Shown here piece by piece: positions 22,702 through 35,796 of a stretch of 64,000 nucleotides of DNA. Positions within the stretch are counted from its first letter, which is position 1. Each line of letters begins with the position of its first letter. The notes below the pieces were generated by a model, which worked only from the letters and a program-made list of their open reading frames with translations, was not told where the DNA came from and did no database searches. A program made the translations under genes and the position numbers. Source of the DNA: Celoporthe dispersa (Eukaryota > Ascomycota > Sordariomycetes > Diaporthales > Cryphonectriaceae); the NCBI GenBank assembly GCA_016584495.1, contig WAID01000009.1:4092001-4156000 (forward strand), read 5' to 3'.

Positions 22702-25383
22702 CGCGCGAGAGAGCGAGAGAAAACCGTCTGGCACTACCATTACCACCCTTAAGAACCGGAGATCACCGTGACCTGGCGGGAACGTGTCTCTGCGTGTCAA
22801 GGGAGCTAGGCGGGCGGGCGGGCTGCAGACAACCACAGGGGTCGCATGCATGATGACGGCGTTCAAGGGGTCAAGGAGCTCGGGAAACGGGAATGATCCA
22901 GGCTTCGCGATACAGTGCGCATGCGGCAAACCTGATGATGATGGGCAGTTATTTGGATTTTTTTTCTTCTTCTTTTTTTCTTTTTCTCTTTTTCTTTCAA
23001 AAAAAAAGAAGAAAAATGATTATTTATCGCAGTCAATGGATCAATGGGAGCAAGATTTAGATCTCAGCCGGGGGGGAGAGGGGCTAGCAAGCAGTCCCCC
23101 CCTTTCTCGCGTGCGGCTTGCAACGACATGATACCAAGTCAGTATCATCTGCGCCGGGAATCTTATGCCAGCCTCCGCTGTCAAAAATACTAGATGGTGG
23201 TGAGTGGACGCGATGTATGCCGAGGTGCCTCGACACTATCCGATCAATTGGCTCATTCGGTGTCCCCGGAACATGTCAAGAGGAAGAAGAAAGGACTCGT
23301 CAGCAATTCATGCCTCAGCATCGAGGAACCAGAGCCTGTGAAGTTGTGACACATGCCAGGCCGTTTTCTCTCCGCCTCATGCCAACCTTTTGGGCCCCCA
23401 ATTTCTAACTTGAAACCTGACGGGCGCTCTCTCTCTCTCTTTCTCTTTGCATGTCACCTGCTGAGCCGAGTTGCGCCAGATCCTCTAAAAAAAAAAATGA
23501 ATTAAAAAAAGAAAGGAAAAGGAAAAGTTTGGCGGTGACAATACTTTGAAAAAGGACAGGGGAGAAATCTCTCGAGACAGCCTCGTTCGCCCGCCCCAGC
23601 ACAACGTTCATGTCCTTATCCTTCACCACAGAACTTGACACAAAAAGACAAACCGGGCTCCAGCACAATACGGACCTCGGCCACAGATCTACACTGACGT
23701 TTCCGACCCTGCCAACGAGAGCTGTGTGCTGCTTGCCGGTCGGCTGCGTCGGGAGAACCTGGTCTCTGGCTCTTTTTTTTTTTTTCCTGTGTGTGTCTGT
23801 CTGTCTCTTTTTGTGTCTTCCCGGGTTTCGGAGCACCTGAGACATGGTTCGTTGCGCCGCGGAAAGCATGCACCAATACCAAGAAAGCACCACTTGTTTC
23901 TTTTCCCTTCTCTTGTCACAGCTGCGGACCCCCGCACGGTTTTTCTTCTCGGGTCCCTCCTCCGCTCATCTCTCGCTTCGCCTGCAGAACGACGCGTCGG
24001 GGTCGGCTGGGGTGCGGAAACGCATTGAGAGAGCCTGCGACTTGGTGGCTTGATACGAGTGTCCTTTCCAAGAGCCGAAAAGCCAGGAGCAGATCAACTC
24101 CTCTCTCTCTGTCTCCCTCCCTCTCTCTCTCTTTCTCTCTCTCTCTACACACACACGCACACATGCACCCCATAAAGAGACCTTGACTGGTCTCGGGTTC
24201 ACAAGGAAGGCCGGAGGCTGAGGTGGCCTGCTCGGCATGGTCGACAGGAACATGAGAACACCATGAGCCGGGGAGACCTGCTTGGTCCTTGTATCTCAAC
24301 CGCAGACCTGTTGCGTGCTGGGGACTCACCTCGTGATAGCTTCCTGGCCCCGCCTCCCCTGTGTGATGTGCCACAAGGTTCCACCTGCTGGCCGTGTACG
24401 CAGCCGTCTGAGGTCGTCGCAAGTCTTGCCTGTCTCTTTTCTTTCTGGTTCTCGCTGTTTGTGCCCGGCTGGTCTGGGGCCAGGCCTCCCTTTTTCTATA
24501 ATCCATCCCCGCCCCTTGCGGCTGGTCATCACCTCGTCCTGCTCGGTCATGCCCACCATATCTGGTCTAGGCCGCCGAGGGGTTCTACCAGACCTTCATC
24601 ATCCCTGGGACGGCCCTGCTCCGGTCACGTCAGTCCATCAGCCGTGTTGCTGCTGCTGTTACTGTTCCTCCTCCCTCACCACCATCACCAGGTTCAGCCT
24701 TGCATGGTCATGGCAGCACCCGGTTCAGATGTGACGGCGGGATCGGCTGGCCAGGGGGGTTTGGATCGTCTCTGATCCGCTCTTGACAGCTCGTTTGGGT
24801 TCGTGCCCCTGCCGTCGTGGCATCAGATCGTTCATGGGGGCTGGCTCGCTCTCTCTTTCTCTCCCGCGAGGCGTGCTGCTGGGGCGGGTGGGTGCAGGCA
24901 AGTTCGGTTCATACGGAACCCGTGGTCAGAAGACAGACGAGATCTTCTCTGGATGATCCTCGGGGGCTAGTCTCGCTCTCTCTCGGAGGAACCCAGTGGT
25001 AACCCGTCTCTCCTCTATTCTGTCTTGTGTGTTTGCCTGGCTCTACATGAATGCTGTCTTGTCTTGTCTGGTCCATGTTGCATCTCGTCTTGTCGTGTCG
25101 TGGTTGGAGAATTACCCACTCACCCTTCCGACTGGCCCGTCACTTCATCTCGTCCGTTGTCCAAGGCAAGCCCACACTCTCCGTCTCTCTCTCTTTTTTC
25201 TTTTCTTCCCTCGGCCCAGACCCAATCCACTTCCTGTCTTCCTCTCTCTCTCTCTCTCTCTTCGGTCATGGACCTCCTGTTGAGGTGAAGGTGACGGCGC
25301 GTGAAGAGGTCCTCCCCCGTCCCTTTCCGATGCTGGACATCGCGTCATTGATCTGATCACCATCCCCCCCTCCCCCGACCAAG
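22471..25383. other. 2.9-kb gene-free stretch with simple repeats
   Basis: No supported gene. It contains a GT microsatellite (listed separately), T- and A-runs around 22955-23015 and 23490-23520, and CT tracts at about 24090-24145 and 25241-25262. The right third is probably the promoter and 5' leader of the membrane-protein gene at 25384. Confidence 0.45.
22661..22694. repeat. (GT)17 microsatellite
   Basis: Seventeen uninterrupted GT dinucleotides, flanked by gcgtgcgtgc on the left and gtatgtgtgcgcgcgagagag on the right. It lies about 190 bp downstream of the erd2 stop codon. Confidence 0.9.
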
Positions 25384-27303
25384 ATGGCTGGGAGATGTAC
25401 CTCCTCACGTATACGTCTTCTCCTCCTCGTGCTCTCGCTGGGCTGTGCGTGGGCGGCGAACGATGATGCCTGGACGACACCTGGGCGCAGGGCGCCGTCG
25501 GGTCTGGGCCCGCGCGAGGACAAGATTATAAGTCTCTCGGAGGGAGCCGAGGAGTGGCGGCTCGTCATGGCGCAGCCTTATGCAGCTGGGCTGGGCGGTG
25601 GCAGGTTGAGCCAACAAGCAGGAGGAGGAGGAGGAGGAAGAGCAGGAGGGCTTGTTCATGACATGCCAGCTGTTAAAGGGTCGTCATTGTCGTCGTCGTC
25701 GTCGTCATCATCATCGTCATCGTCATCATCGTTGTTGTTGTTGTCGTCGTCCTTCCCCTCCTCCTCATCTCATTCTTATTCTTCTTCACCACCGCAGGAC
25801 GGCAACGAGGCGGAAATGCGCCGCAGAACACCAACCCCACAGCAGGAAGAAGCAGAAGAGGCGGCACCGGCCCAGGCCGCCACCACACCACCCCCAGACC
25901 TCCTCCTCGCCCCCCGGCAGGACTCAGTCCCAGATCGACCAGCTCAACTCCCAGCTCCAGTCCGCCCAGTCCTCGGCCCAGGCGGCCCTGCAGTCCCTCA
26001 GCTCCGCCTCGCGCGTGGTCTCGCAGGCCAGCCAGCAGCTCAGCCAGTCGTCGCAGCAGCTCAGCCAGTCCTCGCAGCAGCTGAGCCAGTCGTCGCAGCA
26101 GCTGAGCCAGAGCCTGCAGCAGGCCACGCAGTCCGTCGCCTCGCTGACGGGCGCCCTCAGCTCGGCCAGCTCGTCCGCCAGCTCCGCGCTGTCGAGCTGC
26201 ACGAGCTCAGCGAGCAGTATCCTCGCGCTGGCGAGCGGGGATGCGGCCACGAGGCTGGGGGCGGCGCTGGCGCAGGTGACCACGACGAGGGTGAGGATTC
26301 TTTTCTCCCCTCCCTCTCTCTTCCTTTTCCTCTTGTCACAATCTTTCCACTAACGAGTTCACCAAAACAAAAAAAATAGACTGAAGCAGACCGTGAGGTC
26401 CTACAGGCCCAGGGTGCGGCGGTCTCCATCACGCAGGCGGCAGCGGCCATCATCGGCACCTTTGTCGGCTCCTCGATGCTCACCGTGGCCGTCGTGCTCC
26501 TCGTGCTGCGGTACAGGCGCAGGAAGAAGCGCGAGATGGAGGAGGGTAGTGGTGCTGGCCGTCGTCCCGGCACCGGCCAGAGCTACAACTCCATGGCGGA
26601 CGGCGGCGGGGGCGGAAGGGCCGGCAGCCTGGACCGCAAGGAGCTCCCTCCCGTGGTCCTGTCCTCGCCGCCTGGGTTTAATGATACTAATGATGACGGA
26701 GGGGCGGAGAAGGCGAGGTCTGGGCCTGGGCCCGCGGCGCCTCTGTCCAGGCTGGGCGTCGTGCGGGTTCCGGCGGGCGAGGGCCTGTCCAAGAACTACG
26801 TGCGCACTGGTAGCCTGGGGAGCCGGAAGGCGGTGAAGCTTGCTGACCCGCCACCGGCGAGGGCGAAGAAGAAGCAGCAGCAGCAGCAGACAAGCGCTGG
26901 TGGTGATGTGGGCGGCGACGACGACGGAAACGACAACAACGACGACACGGCCAGGGCGGGCGGGAGCGGGAGTGCAACCACCCCCAAGCAGTGGAGCGTC
27001 TTCCCCAGGCTTGATCCGGACCCCAAGGGCCTGCTCGTCGGTCAGCAGGAGAAGCAGCAGCAGCAGGACAGGCCCGGCTCTGGGCTGCAGCAGGGCGCGA
27101 ACCTGCAAAAGTGGCTCTCGGCCGCGTCGGTGAGCCCTTTTGGCCCGCTGGACGGCGGTGGCGGCAGCAGCAGCAACAGCAACAGCAACAGCAGAGGCGG
27201 CTCGATGGTGGCGGGGGCGGGGACGGCGGCGATAAAGGAACCCAAGGGACCCAAGGGGCCCTCGAGGCTGTCGGACACAAAGTGGCCGCTGCAGGGGTCG
27301 TGA
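25384..27303 (+). CDS. single-pass membrane protein with Ser/Gln-rich ectodomain
   Basis: ATG at 25384 begins a signal peptide (RIRLLLLVLSLGCAWA). After about 300 nt the coding frame changes. I infer an intron ending at the strong acceptor ccgcag at 25797 (donor uncertain), or a frame break. The second part, about 25799-26290, is a Ser/Gln-rich helical stalk with four tandem SQQLSQS units and ends in a Ser/Ala-rich stretch. An 89-nt intron (26291-26379, gtgagg to tag) follows. The last exon, 26380-27303, has one membrane helix (IIGTFVGSSMLTVAVVLLVL) followed by RYRRRKKR and a long disordered cytosolic tail. The shape (signal peptide, glycosylatable stalk, one helix, basic stop-transfer, unstructured tail) resembles fungal cell-wall stress sensors, but no WSC domain is seen. 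Function unknown. Confidence 0.62.
26033..26115 (+). repeat. 21-bp tandem repeat, four units, in coding DNA
   Basis: Four in-phase copies beginning at about 26033, 26054, 26075 and 26096, each encoding SQQLSQS, with only synonymous differences (ctc/ctg, tcg/tcc). This is an expandable part of the extracellular stalk. Confidence 0.85.
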
Positions 27304-28933
27304 CCGGGATAATGTGAGGGGAGGGGGAGCAAAGTAAGATCTGTACAGGTGGAATATATTGAACGGTCACCCCCCCCCTCCTTCTTTTTTTTTTTCGGTT
27401 GAGAGGGAAGGGAGATGTCTCGTCGGGCCTTCTCGACATGTGCACTGCTTACTTTTCTCTCGTTGCCTGGTTCATAAATCACGCCCGGGCAACTCAGTTT
27501 TAATATCTCTTCTTTTTTTTTCTTTCTTTTCCACTTCAGTACTAGATAGACACTCATTTATACCCACTCATCTAGACATCGTTCCATCTATCAATGATAT
27601 ATATCATCACCCAACATCTGCAATCCCCCGGAATGGTTTTTCTTATCAGGGTCTGTCTGGCAAGGCGTGGTGGCAGTGGTGGTGGCATGGTCCGTAACCA
27701 GATTCCAGACACACAATTTATATACGGTATGAGTAGAAATCATGTAGAATGAATAAATGTCAAAAGAAAATCCATCACTACGGTATAGACTCAGCCAGCC
27801 TTACCCAGCCCACCCACACCCGACTGACATGCCTACCTTCTTTTTCTTTCTTTTCTTAAAAAAAGAAAAGTCACGATGACGACGATAGTAACGACGAGAC
27901 GAACCATATCTGACACGAACAAAGACAAGAAAAAAAATGCATTGGTGGTATCTCAGCACGCAGCTATCGAACTTTCATCCATCAAGCAAAAACAAAACCG
28001 AGAAAGACTAAGAAAGAAAAAAAAACAAGCAACCAAGCGGGCGTTTGACAAGTCTTACTCTCCTCTTCCTCTCCTTGCCCCTTTCTCTTTCTCCTTTGGA
28101 TCTGTCGAGCCTCTCCTCCGCTCTTCAAGCCAAGGCCTAGCTCTCCTCGCTCTTCAGACACAGCAGAGCCTTCTTCTTTCTGTATCCTCCACCCCCGCTC
28201 GGCCCGTTCCAGCACCGCCTCGTCGTCTTCTTGAGAAATGTATTGACAATCGTGAATAATGATTATATGGCTGTGGCGGATAGATGTAGGTGTAAGTGTA
28301 AGGGAGGGGGGGGGCGCATGAAAAGACTAGGTCTGGGGTTTTTCTTAAAAAGGGGTAGGAAAGATTCTCGACAAGCGGAGGACTCAATGATGACAGAGCA
28401 CCAGAGTTCCCACCCACTCTCTTCTCACTCTCTCTCAGTTCAACTTCTGCCCATATCAAATCTCTCGCTCGGAAGCAGCTGCATCGATCATTCGTTCCGC
28501 TTGAAAAAAAAGAAAAGAAAAACTAAGAGAAAGAAAAAAGCAACTCCTCACCACATGTGGTGTATGTAAATGGAATAAAAACTAATGTATGTGTGTGTGT
28601 ATGTGTGTTATGGAAGGGCGGAGAATATGTGCAGAGAGAAAATCGGTGACGGAAGATGTCAAACAGATGAGCAGGTGGGGGGGAGGAGAAAGAAAAATAA
28701 AGGATTAATAAACAAAAAGCTGATAAGCAAATTCCCATTCCTTCCCTTTGAAAAGAAAAAGAAAAAGTGTAAATCATTCCGGAGCGTCAGGTCGCAAAGA
28801 TGCGAACCAGAGATATATCATCATGCCTGAATCTGTGGCCAACATGTTGACATGAGAGCGAGTACGTGCGTGAGCCAGAGGAGGACGACTCCTTTTGCCG
28901 CCCAGGGGAGGGCATTACAGAGGGTCGCTCCGT
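27304..28933. other. spacer between convergent genes
   Basis: 1.6 kb of 3' flanking DNA for the membrane-protein gene (plus) and the kinesin gene (minus). A- and T-rich runs are frequent. No gene seen. Confidence 0.45.
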
Positions 28934-31900
28934 CTAGAAGCAGTTCAGGCTGCCCTTCTTCTTCTTCTTGTTGATGGCGTTCATCCTCTCCTCGAGGTGC
29001 GCACGCGCCCTCTCGGCCGCCTCGCGCTTCTTCCTCTCCTCCTCGACCTGGTGCAGGCTCCACCGGTTGTCCTGCTGCGGCCTGTCCTTGAGCTCCTTGA
29101 GCTCCGCCTCGAGGTCGCCACACCGCCTGCGCCACGCCTCGCAGTCCGCCTTGACCTTGTTGGACTGCCGCTCGAGGTCCGTGAGGGCCTCCTCGAGCGT
29201 CGACGTGAGCTGCTTCTCCGCAGACAGGTGCTTCTCGATCGTCCTGATGCGCGCCTCCTGGTCCTCCTGGATCTGCTGCATCGTGATGTCCTTGGACGGC
29301 GGCCGCATGCCAGGTGTCGGCGACGTCGTGCCGCTCGGGCTGGAGGCACTGTTGGGCAGAGGCGGCAGCGGGATGGCTGGCGGTGGTGACGGGAGTGAGG
29401 TGACCGACGCCGTCTTCCTGATCGTACCGTTCATGGAGTCGGAACGACCCATGGTGTCGCCCGAGTTCAGCCGAGCCTGTATATACACAGTACTGTCAGC
29501 CTCAGGATGAAACCATGGCGGGGAAGGGGACAAGGCAGATAGGTCACGTACCTCGAGGGCGGCCTTCTCCAGCTTGATCCCGTCAAGCTGGGACTGGAGG
29601 CTGTTCTTGGCGGCGAGGGCGTCCTCCAGCTGGACGTTGCGCTCGTGCAGGGCCGACAGGCGGTTGTTGGTAGCATGCACCTGGTCAAAGTTGTTCTGCA
29701 GCTGCTCCTCGAGCTCGTCGACCAGGCGCGAGTTCTTCTTGTTGTTGCTCCTCAGGTCGACCATCTTCCTCTTGACCGTGCTGGCCTGCTCCGTGACCGT
29801 CGGGTACGGGCTCCTCAGCTCGGCGCCGTCCTCCATGAGGATGTCCGACAGGGTCGACTTGACGGACTCCAGGTCCTGCACGAGCGACTCGTTGACGTTG
29901 GAGATCTCGTGCACCGCCTGCTCCAGCTCGGCCGTCTTCTTCTGCTCCTCGGCCAGGGCCTTCTGGTCGGCGATGAGGTCCTCGATGCGCTCCGAGATGA
30001 GCTCGACGCTGACGTCCAGGCCGAGGGCGAAGGCGACCTGGGTGGCGACCTTCATCAGCTCCTCGCGCGCCTCCGCCAGCTGGCTCTCGAGCCTCTTGTT
30101 GATCCTCGCGTGCTCGTCCTTGACCGCCGCCATCTTCTCCTCGTGCTCCTGCTTGGTCGACGCGTGGAGGTCCTCGACCTGCTTCGCGTGGTTGGTCTTG
30201 AGCACCTCCATGCTCTGCTGGTGTGTCTTGATGGCGCGCTCGTGCGAGGCGATCTGGTTCTCGAGGGTCGAGACAAGCTCCCTCTGCGTCTCCGCGTCGT
30301 GCTTGTGGGCCTCGGCCTCCGACCTGTTCTGCTGCGCCTCTGCCCTGACATCATCTAGCTCGTGTAGGCGGCTCTCGACCTGCTTCTTGTGCTCCTCGGC
30401 CTCGGCGGCCGCGACATCACGCGCCTTCTGGGCCTCCTCGAGCTCGGTCTTGGCGGCGGCGTGGGCCTGCTCCAGCTCCGCCACCTTGGCGGCGCTGCCG
30501 TCGATGATCGCCTTGTACTCGTTGATCTCGCCGCGCAGCGTCGACATGAGCTCCTCGCTCTTGCTCTCCGCCTCCTTCGCCACGGCTTCCCTGTCGGTCG
30601 AGCCGCCGGCCTCCTTGAGCTGGTCGCTGACTGTCGCGAGCTGGGCCTCGAGCTCCCCGATCGTCGTCCTCATCTGCTGCTCGGTGGTCTGCATGGACTC
30701 CAGGGCCGACTCGTGCTTGGCCTGCCAGTCCCTGAGCTCGACCTCCAGCTGTGTGATCTTCTCGTCGTGGGCGGCAGCAGCGGTGGCGTCCGCCGGCCCG
30801 GCAGCCTCCACCTCCTCCGCCTGCTCGGGCTTGGCGGCCTCCACGGAGGCACGCAGGGCCACGACCTCGGCCTGCAGCTCCCTCTCGCGCGTGGCTTGCG
30901 CCTCCTGCATCTGGTGGAGCTGCTTCTCGTTCCTCTCCAGCTGGTCCTTCAGGGACGAGACGAGCGACACGTCTGTCGTGGAGGCCTTCAGGCTCGACCG
31001 CTCACGCGTCAGGCCCGAGATGATCTGCATCTTGGTCTCCATCTCCTTCTTGGCGCTGGCGACGTCGGCCTCGAGCTCCTGTATCCTCTCCGACCTGGAG
31101 TGGAGCTCGTGCATGGCGGCGTTCAGGTTCAGCTCGAAGCTCTGCATGACCTCGGGCTCGCCCTCGAAGTTCTCCGCGGCAATGTTACGCAGGGACGCGA
31201 AGGACCGGTGGGCGCGGTCGATGATCATGACGTTCTGGCTGGACTTGCGGCGGATGACGGGTGAGATGGCTCTTGGCGACGGCGGCTCCAGGTTGTGACG
31301 GGCCTTTGCGACCTCGGTCTTGAGCTCCTCCACCATGTCGAGCGCGGAGTGGTGCTCCTTCTCGAGCTCGGCGTACTTCTCGGTCAGCTGCCTCTCCGCC
31401 ACCTCCTTCTCCGCGGCCAGCGTCTGCAGCCGCCTCAGCTCCACCGCCAGGTCTGGGCTGTCAGTCTGGTCCTCGGCCGGGTCACACGTGTCCGCCCCGG
31501 GCAGTTTCTCGTCTGCCGCCGCTGCTTGCTGCTGCTGCTGCAGCAGCTGCTCATCATCATCACCACCATCTGCTGCTGCTGCCGCCTGTTCTTCGTCCGC
31601 CTCGGGAAGCTGTCCGTCTGACACTCCGTGCTGGTCGGCGTCGGACTTGGGCTTCGCGGTGTCCGTGTCAGAGACCTCCACACCAGCGGGGGAGTTCATA
31701 GCTGATGATAGCTCCGAGGAGAGCGAGCGCGAGGATGATGAGGGCTTGTCGCCATCCTTGGTGTGGCCAGACCTTGGCTCCGACAAAAAGACGACGGCCT
31801 CGTCTGTGTCTCCGAGGGAGAGGTCAGGGACAGTATGGAGTCACGCACGCGGGAGGGGTGACGTGCCTCGTCTATTGTGTCCTGCAGCTCGGCCAGCGCC

Positions 31901-34619
31901 CTGAGGGTCTCGTCGTACTTGGCGTGTAGGAGGTCGTACTGCGTCAGGGTGCTCTCGTGCTCGACCCTCAGATCCAGCAGCTCCTGCGTGACGTTCTCGA
32001 GCTTGTCCTGCACGAACCTGGACTGCGCCGAGCTCGCACGGCGCTCGGAGGAGTGCGACGCTGGCTCCCGCGCCGGCTTGTTGGCCGGCGGGGCGGCGCT
32101 CCCTCGCTGTTGGGACCCTCCTCCACGATGGCGGGTGGTACGGTGTCCTCCTCAGGTATGTCTTCCTCCCGGTCCTCGCGGATTGTGTCCTCCATCTGGC
32201 TCTGGCGGCCGCTGCGGCTCTGGCTGCGGGAGTTGTCGCCAAAAGCGCGGCTGAGGCGCTGCACGTTGTTCCCGCTGGCCACCTCGACCTCTGTCTCCGG
32301 CGCGTCCGAGTCCTTCTGGATGTGGTCGAGCTCATACAGCAGCGAGTCTAGCTTGCCCAGGCTCCGCTGGCGCTCGATGACCTGCTCCAGCCTGTCGATC
32401 TCGCGCTGCATGAGCTCGGAGTCCTGGTCGGCCTCGGCAAGCCGCTCCTCGAGGGTGGATATGTAGTCCTCGCAGGCGGCCTCGTTCTCCCTGATGCGGG
32501 CGATCTCCTTGCGCAGCTCTGTGATGATGGTGGCGTTCTTGGCCTCCCCGGAAGTGTGCCCGTCCAGCTTGGATTCCAGGTCGTGGAGGTAGGTCTCCGT
32601 GTTGGCCTCCCGCTCCGTGAGCTTGGAGAGCCGGGACTGGAGCTGGGCATTGAGGGTCTCGGCGTAGGCGCACTTGGTCTCCTTCTCGAGGAGGCTCGTC
32701 TCCGTGTTGTGGAGGGTGCTGCGCGTGTTGGACAGCGACTGTTCCAGGGCCTGGATGGTCTTCTCGTACTCGAGCACGACCTGCTCCACGGCCTGGGCGA
32801 AGTTGTTGGACCGGTTCAGCCTCTCGGTCGCGCTGTCCTCCAGGGCGCCGCCCAGGTGCACGTTCTCGGCCTGCTCCGAGTCCCTCGCCTTGGCCATCTC
32901 GGCAATCAGCCTCGCGTGTCGCTGGCTCAGCGTGCCGTAGTTCTCCTGCGCGTCGAGGAGCTGGTTCTGGAGCTCGACCTCCCTCTCGTTGGACCGCTCG
33001 GACCTCTCTCCAGACGGCCGCCTGTCGCCGCCGGCCCGGTCCGAATTCCTGATCTGTTCGCGGAGGAAGGCCACCTCAGCCTTGAGGCGCTCGATGATCG
33101 CCTGCTTGTCGCCCTCCTCGACCTGCTGGATGCGGGGTTTGCTCTGGATGGCGCGGGCCCGCTGGGCGTACTGGACGGTGTTCAGGGTCTCGCTCAGGTG
33201 GAACTCGGGCGTGGTGACGCAGGCGATCATGTAGGTGATGGCGTTGCCGCCGAGGGAGTCCTGGAGCAGGCGGGTCAGCTTGGAGTCCCGGTAGGACACG
33301 TGGGCGCCCGCGTTCCGGGAGGACAGCTGCGAGATGACCTTGCCGAGGGCGGCAAGGCCTGCGTTGATGGAGATGCCCTCTTTGGCCCGTGCGCCCTCGG
33401 CATGCGTGTTCTTGAGGCGTTCGCTGCCTGCCAGGTCGACAAAGTGCATCTTGCTGTCTGTCGTGGTCCATGTCTCGTTGCCCGTCATGGCCTCGACCGG
33501 CATGGAGTGCCTCTTGTCGTGCGGGGCGGTGACACCGGGCTTCTTCTGTACGAGGCTCAGAGAGAACACAGCATGCGAGCGGGAGGACCGGGCGTTGATG
33601 GCGGTCGCGTCTGTCTGGCGCACGGTGGACCCAAAGTTCAGCGCATTCAGCAGGTCGTCGACCGAGTGTATCTCGACCTGCCGTAGCCCCGTGAGGAGGA
33701 TGTTGCCCTTGGTGTCTTCTCGTATCGTGACGGGGCTGCGCTCGTTCGGGGGGATGTGGTCGGGCAGCAGGAGATCCCGCAGGTGCTCGTTGTAGATCTC
33801 GACGTAGGTAGCCTTCAGGGACCAGTTCTTGCTCCCCTTGGGCGCGGATAGCTGCGTTGATATCCTGGAGGGCGCGCGGAGCTGTGACATGGAACTCCGG
33901 TTCGGGTTCCCCTTGGGGCCGTCGAGTTTCTCGAAGAGGGCGGTCGCAGCTCGAGGGATCACACCTGACAGGGTTTTTTCCCCTCGCGTTAGCTCATGTA
34001 AACAAAGGAGGGCCCCTCCCCCTTCTCTCTCTCCCCCTCCTCCACTCCAGATTATCCACCAGACGTTGTCCATTTCTTTGCTTACCCATTACTTCGAGGT
34101 CGTTCTGCTCTCCTGGGCCCGAAGTACCCATTGTAAAGGACTTCCCTGCGCCTGACTGGCCATATGCTAACAAGGAGACATTGTAGCCGGTGGTGAATGC
34201 GTTGACGCAGTCATTCAGATAGTCCCATACCCCGGCCTGGTCGGTTTCAGGGGAGAAGACGCGGTCGAAGACGAAGACCTTGCGGCCCTGGGGCGCATCG
34301 ATGGCCAGTGTGGTATCTGACATGACCTGGACCATGGATCTCTGGAACCGCTGAGGGATGAGGTCGAAGCCTGGGTCGGTCGGCTGGAGGGGCGGCCGGA
34401 CGCGGACGGCTGCGGCACGAGGAAATCGCGTTGTGTTAGCAGAGGCCCAGGGCGACAAACGGCGACAGGCGACAGCGAGGGGCAGAGGTGGTGATCTGCC
34501 GCGAGGGACTTACCAACTCTGACAGAGGTCTTGCCATCTTCATCCGAGGCCCTGCTCCCGCCACCGGCCTTGCTCGACGAGCTCATGCGGCTGCTGCTCC
34601 TGGGTGCCGGCCGGACCAT
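28934..34619 (-). CDS. kinesin with N-terminal motor and long coiled coil (kinesin-4-like)
   Basis: Exons on the minus strand: 34514-34619, 34086-34409, 31863-33964, 29552-31803, 28934-29476. The product is about 1,775 residues. The motor domain comes first: AVRVRPPL, P-loop GQSGAGKSFTMG (about residue 119), switch I NARSSRSHAVFSL, switch II DLAGSERLKNT, and YRDSKLTRLLQDSLGGNA. Behind it lie about 1,200 residues of heptad-rich coiled coil with a disordered Pro/Ser-rich break, and a basic tail ending KKKKKGSLNCF. N-terminal motors with such a stalk in filamentous ascomycetes are usually annotated as KIF4/KIF21-type (kinesin-4), acting on microtubule plus-end dynamics and chromosomes; the subfamily is inferred. 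One frame change near 32090-32110 needs either one extra base or a 65-nt intron (gtacca to aacaag). The 59-nt intron 31804-31862 has a weak gtcacc donor. Confidence 0.85.
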
Positions 34620-35765
34620 CGCGCTCAGGGGGTCGCTGGGGGGCGGGAGATGTCGGTGGTGAGGCCATCGCGGGCTGCTGCCTCTGTGTGTGTGTGTGTG
34701 CGCGCGTGTGTGCGTGCGTGCGTGCGTGTGTAGCTCGGCCCGGCTAGGGGGGAAGGGGACAGGCGCGGTTCACAGGTATGTGATGTGTCATGCAAGCGAG
34801 ACAAGGCGGGTTTGCGCAGGGCCGACCGACGAGGTGCGAGCGCAGCCGGGCAGCGCAAAGAGAGATGATGGCCCGTCGGCTGCTTCTTTTCCCCTTTTCC
34901 TCCTCCCTTACTCTGACCACCCTGGCAGGTCTCTCTTCTAGCACACGAGGCGACAGGCCAATAGCGCCAGCTGGTGGCAATAGAGGTGCGCCGCCGTGTC
35001 TCGGGTGTGTCCAAGTCACCAGGGGATAGGGAACGACGACGGCGACGACGACAACGACGACGACGACGACTGGAGGAGAGGTGCGAGTCTCACAGGGACG
35101 ACGAGGACCCCTCGCATGAAGTCGTGGGTGGTGGAGGCGATCTCCCTCTCCGTGACGATGGACACAGCACAACAGGCGTCATAAAGGGTTGTGTATGTTT
35201 TGGGCGGACCTAAAAAAAAAAAAAAGAGCCAAAAAGAAAGAAAATAAAAAAGAGTAATAATGATAAATAATGAAACCTGGGTTCTTGGGGGGACGGGGGG
35301 CGTTTAGGAACCGTTCTGGTTTAATGAGTACTGGCCAGATCGGGGCGGCGGTTTTCATCCAAAGAGGAAAGCGAGTGCCCACTTTCGTTCGTCCCAGGAG
35401 ATTGACCTGAAGCTGGGATCTGATCCGTCCGCCTGCTTGGAAATGCCGTCGTATGGACCGTCTGTGTTTATTTATTTATTTCTCCCTCACTTTTATTTAT
35501 TTATTTATTTTTTTGTTCTGGGGGGTGTTTCTCCCCTCTACGCTGACCTGCGCCGGTTGTGAGCTGCTGTAGGCAGACTGAACAGATGAATTGACAGCGA
35601 TGTATGGTTGGCTGATTTTAGGGGGGTTGCTAATTTTTTGGGGGGGAAGGGAGGGGCGCTTAGAGAGGAAAGGGCGCTCTGGACCCTGGGTCCGGTTCGT
35701 CCTGAGGGAGTGAGCTGGGAAGGAGGCAATCAGGGCACCCAGGCAAGGGACTGAGCGACCGAGGG

Positions 35766-35796
<31 letters not shown>

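Noticed and set aside
21868..22929. 353-codon minus-strand frame over erd2
   Set aside because: Contains translated GT repeat and antisense of the well-conserved Erd2 exons.
24263..24775. 170-codon plus-strand frame
   Set aside because: No recognisable domain, overlaps equally long frames in other phases, and the composition matches the surrounding pyrimidine-rich leader DNA.
29574..31298. 574-codon plus-strand frame rich in Ser/Ala/Cys
   Set aside because: Antisense of the kinesin coiled coil. GAG/CTC-rich coding DNA keeps the reverse strand open without any family resemblance.
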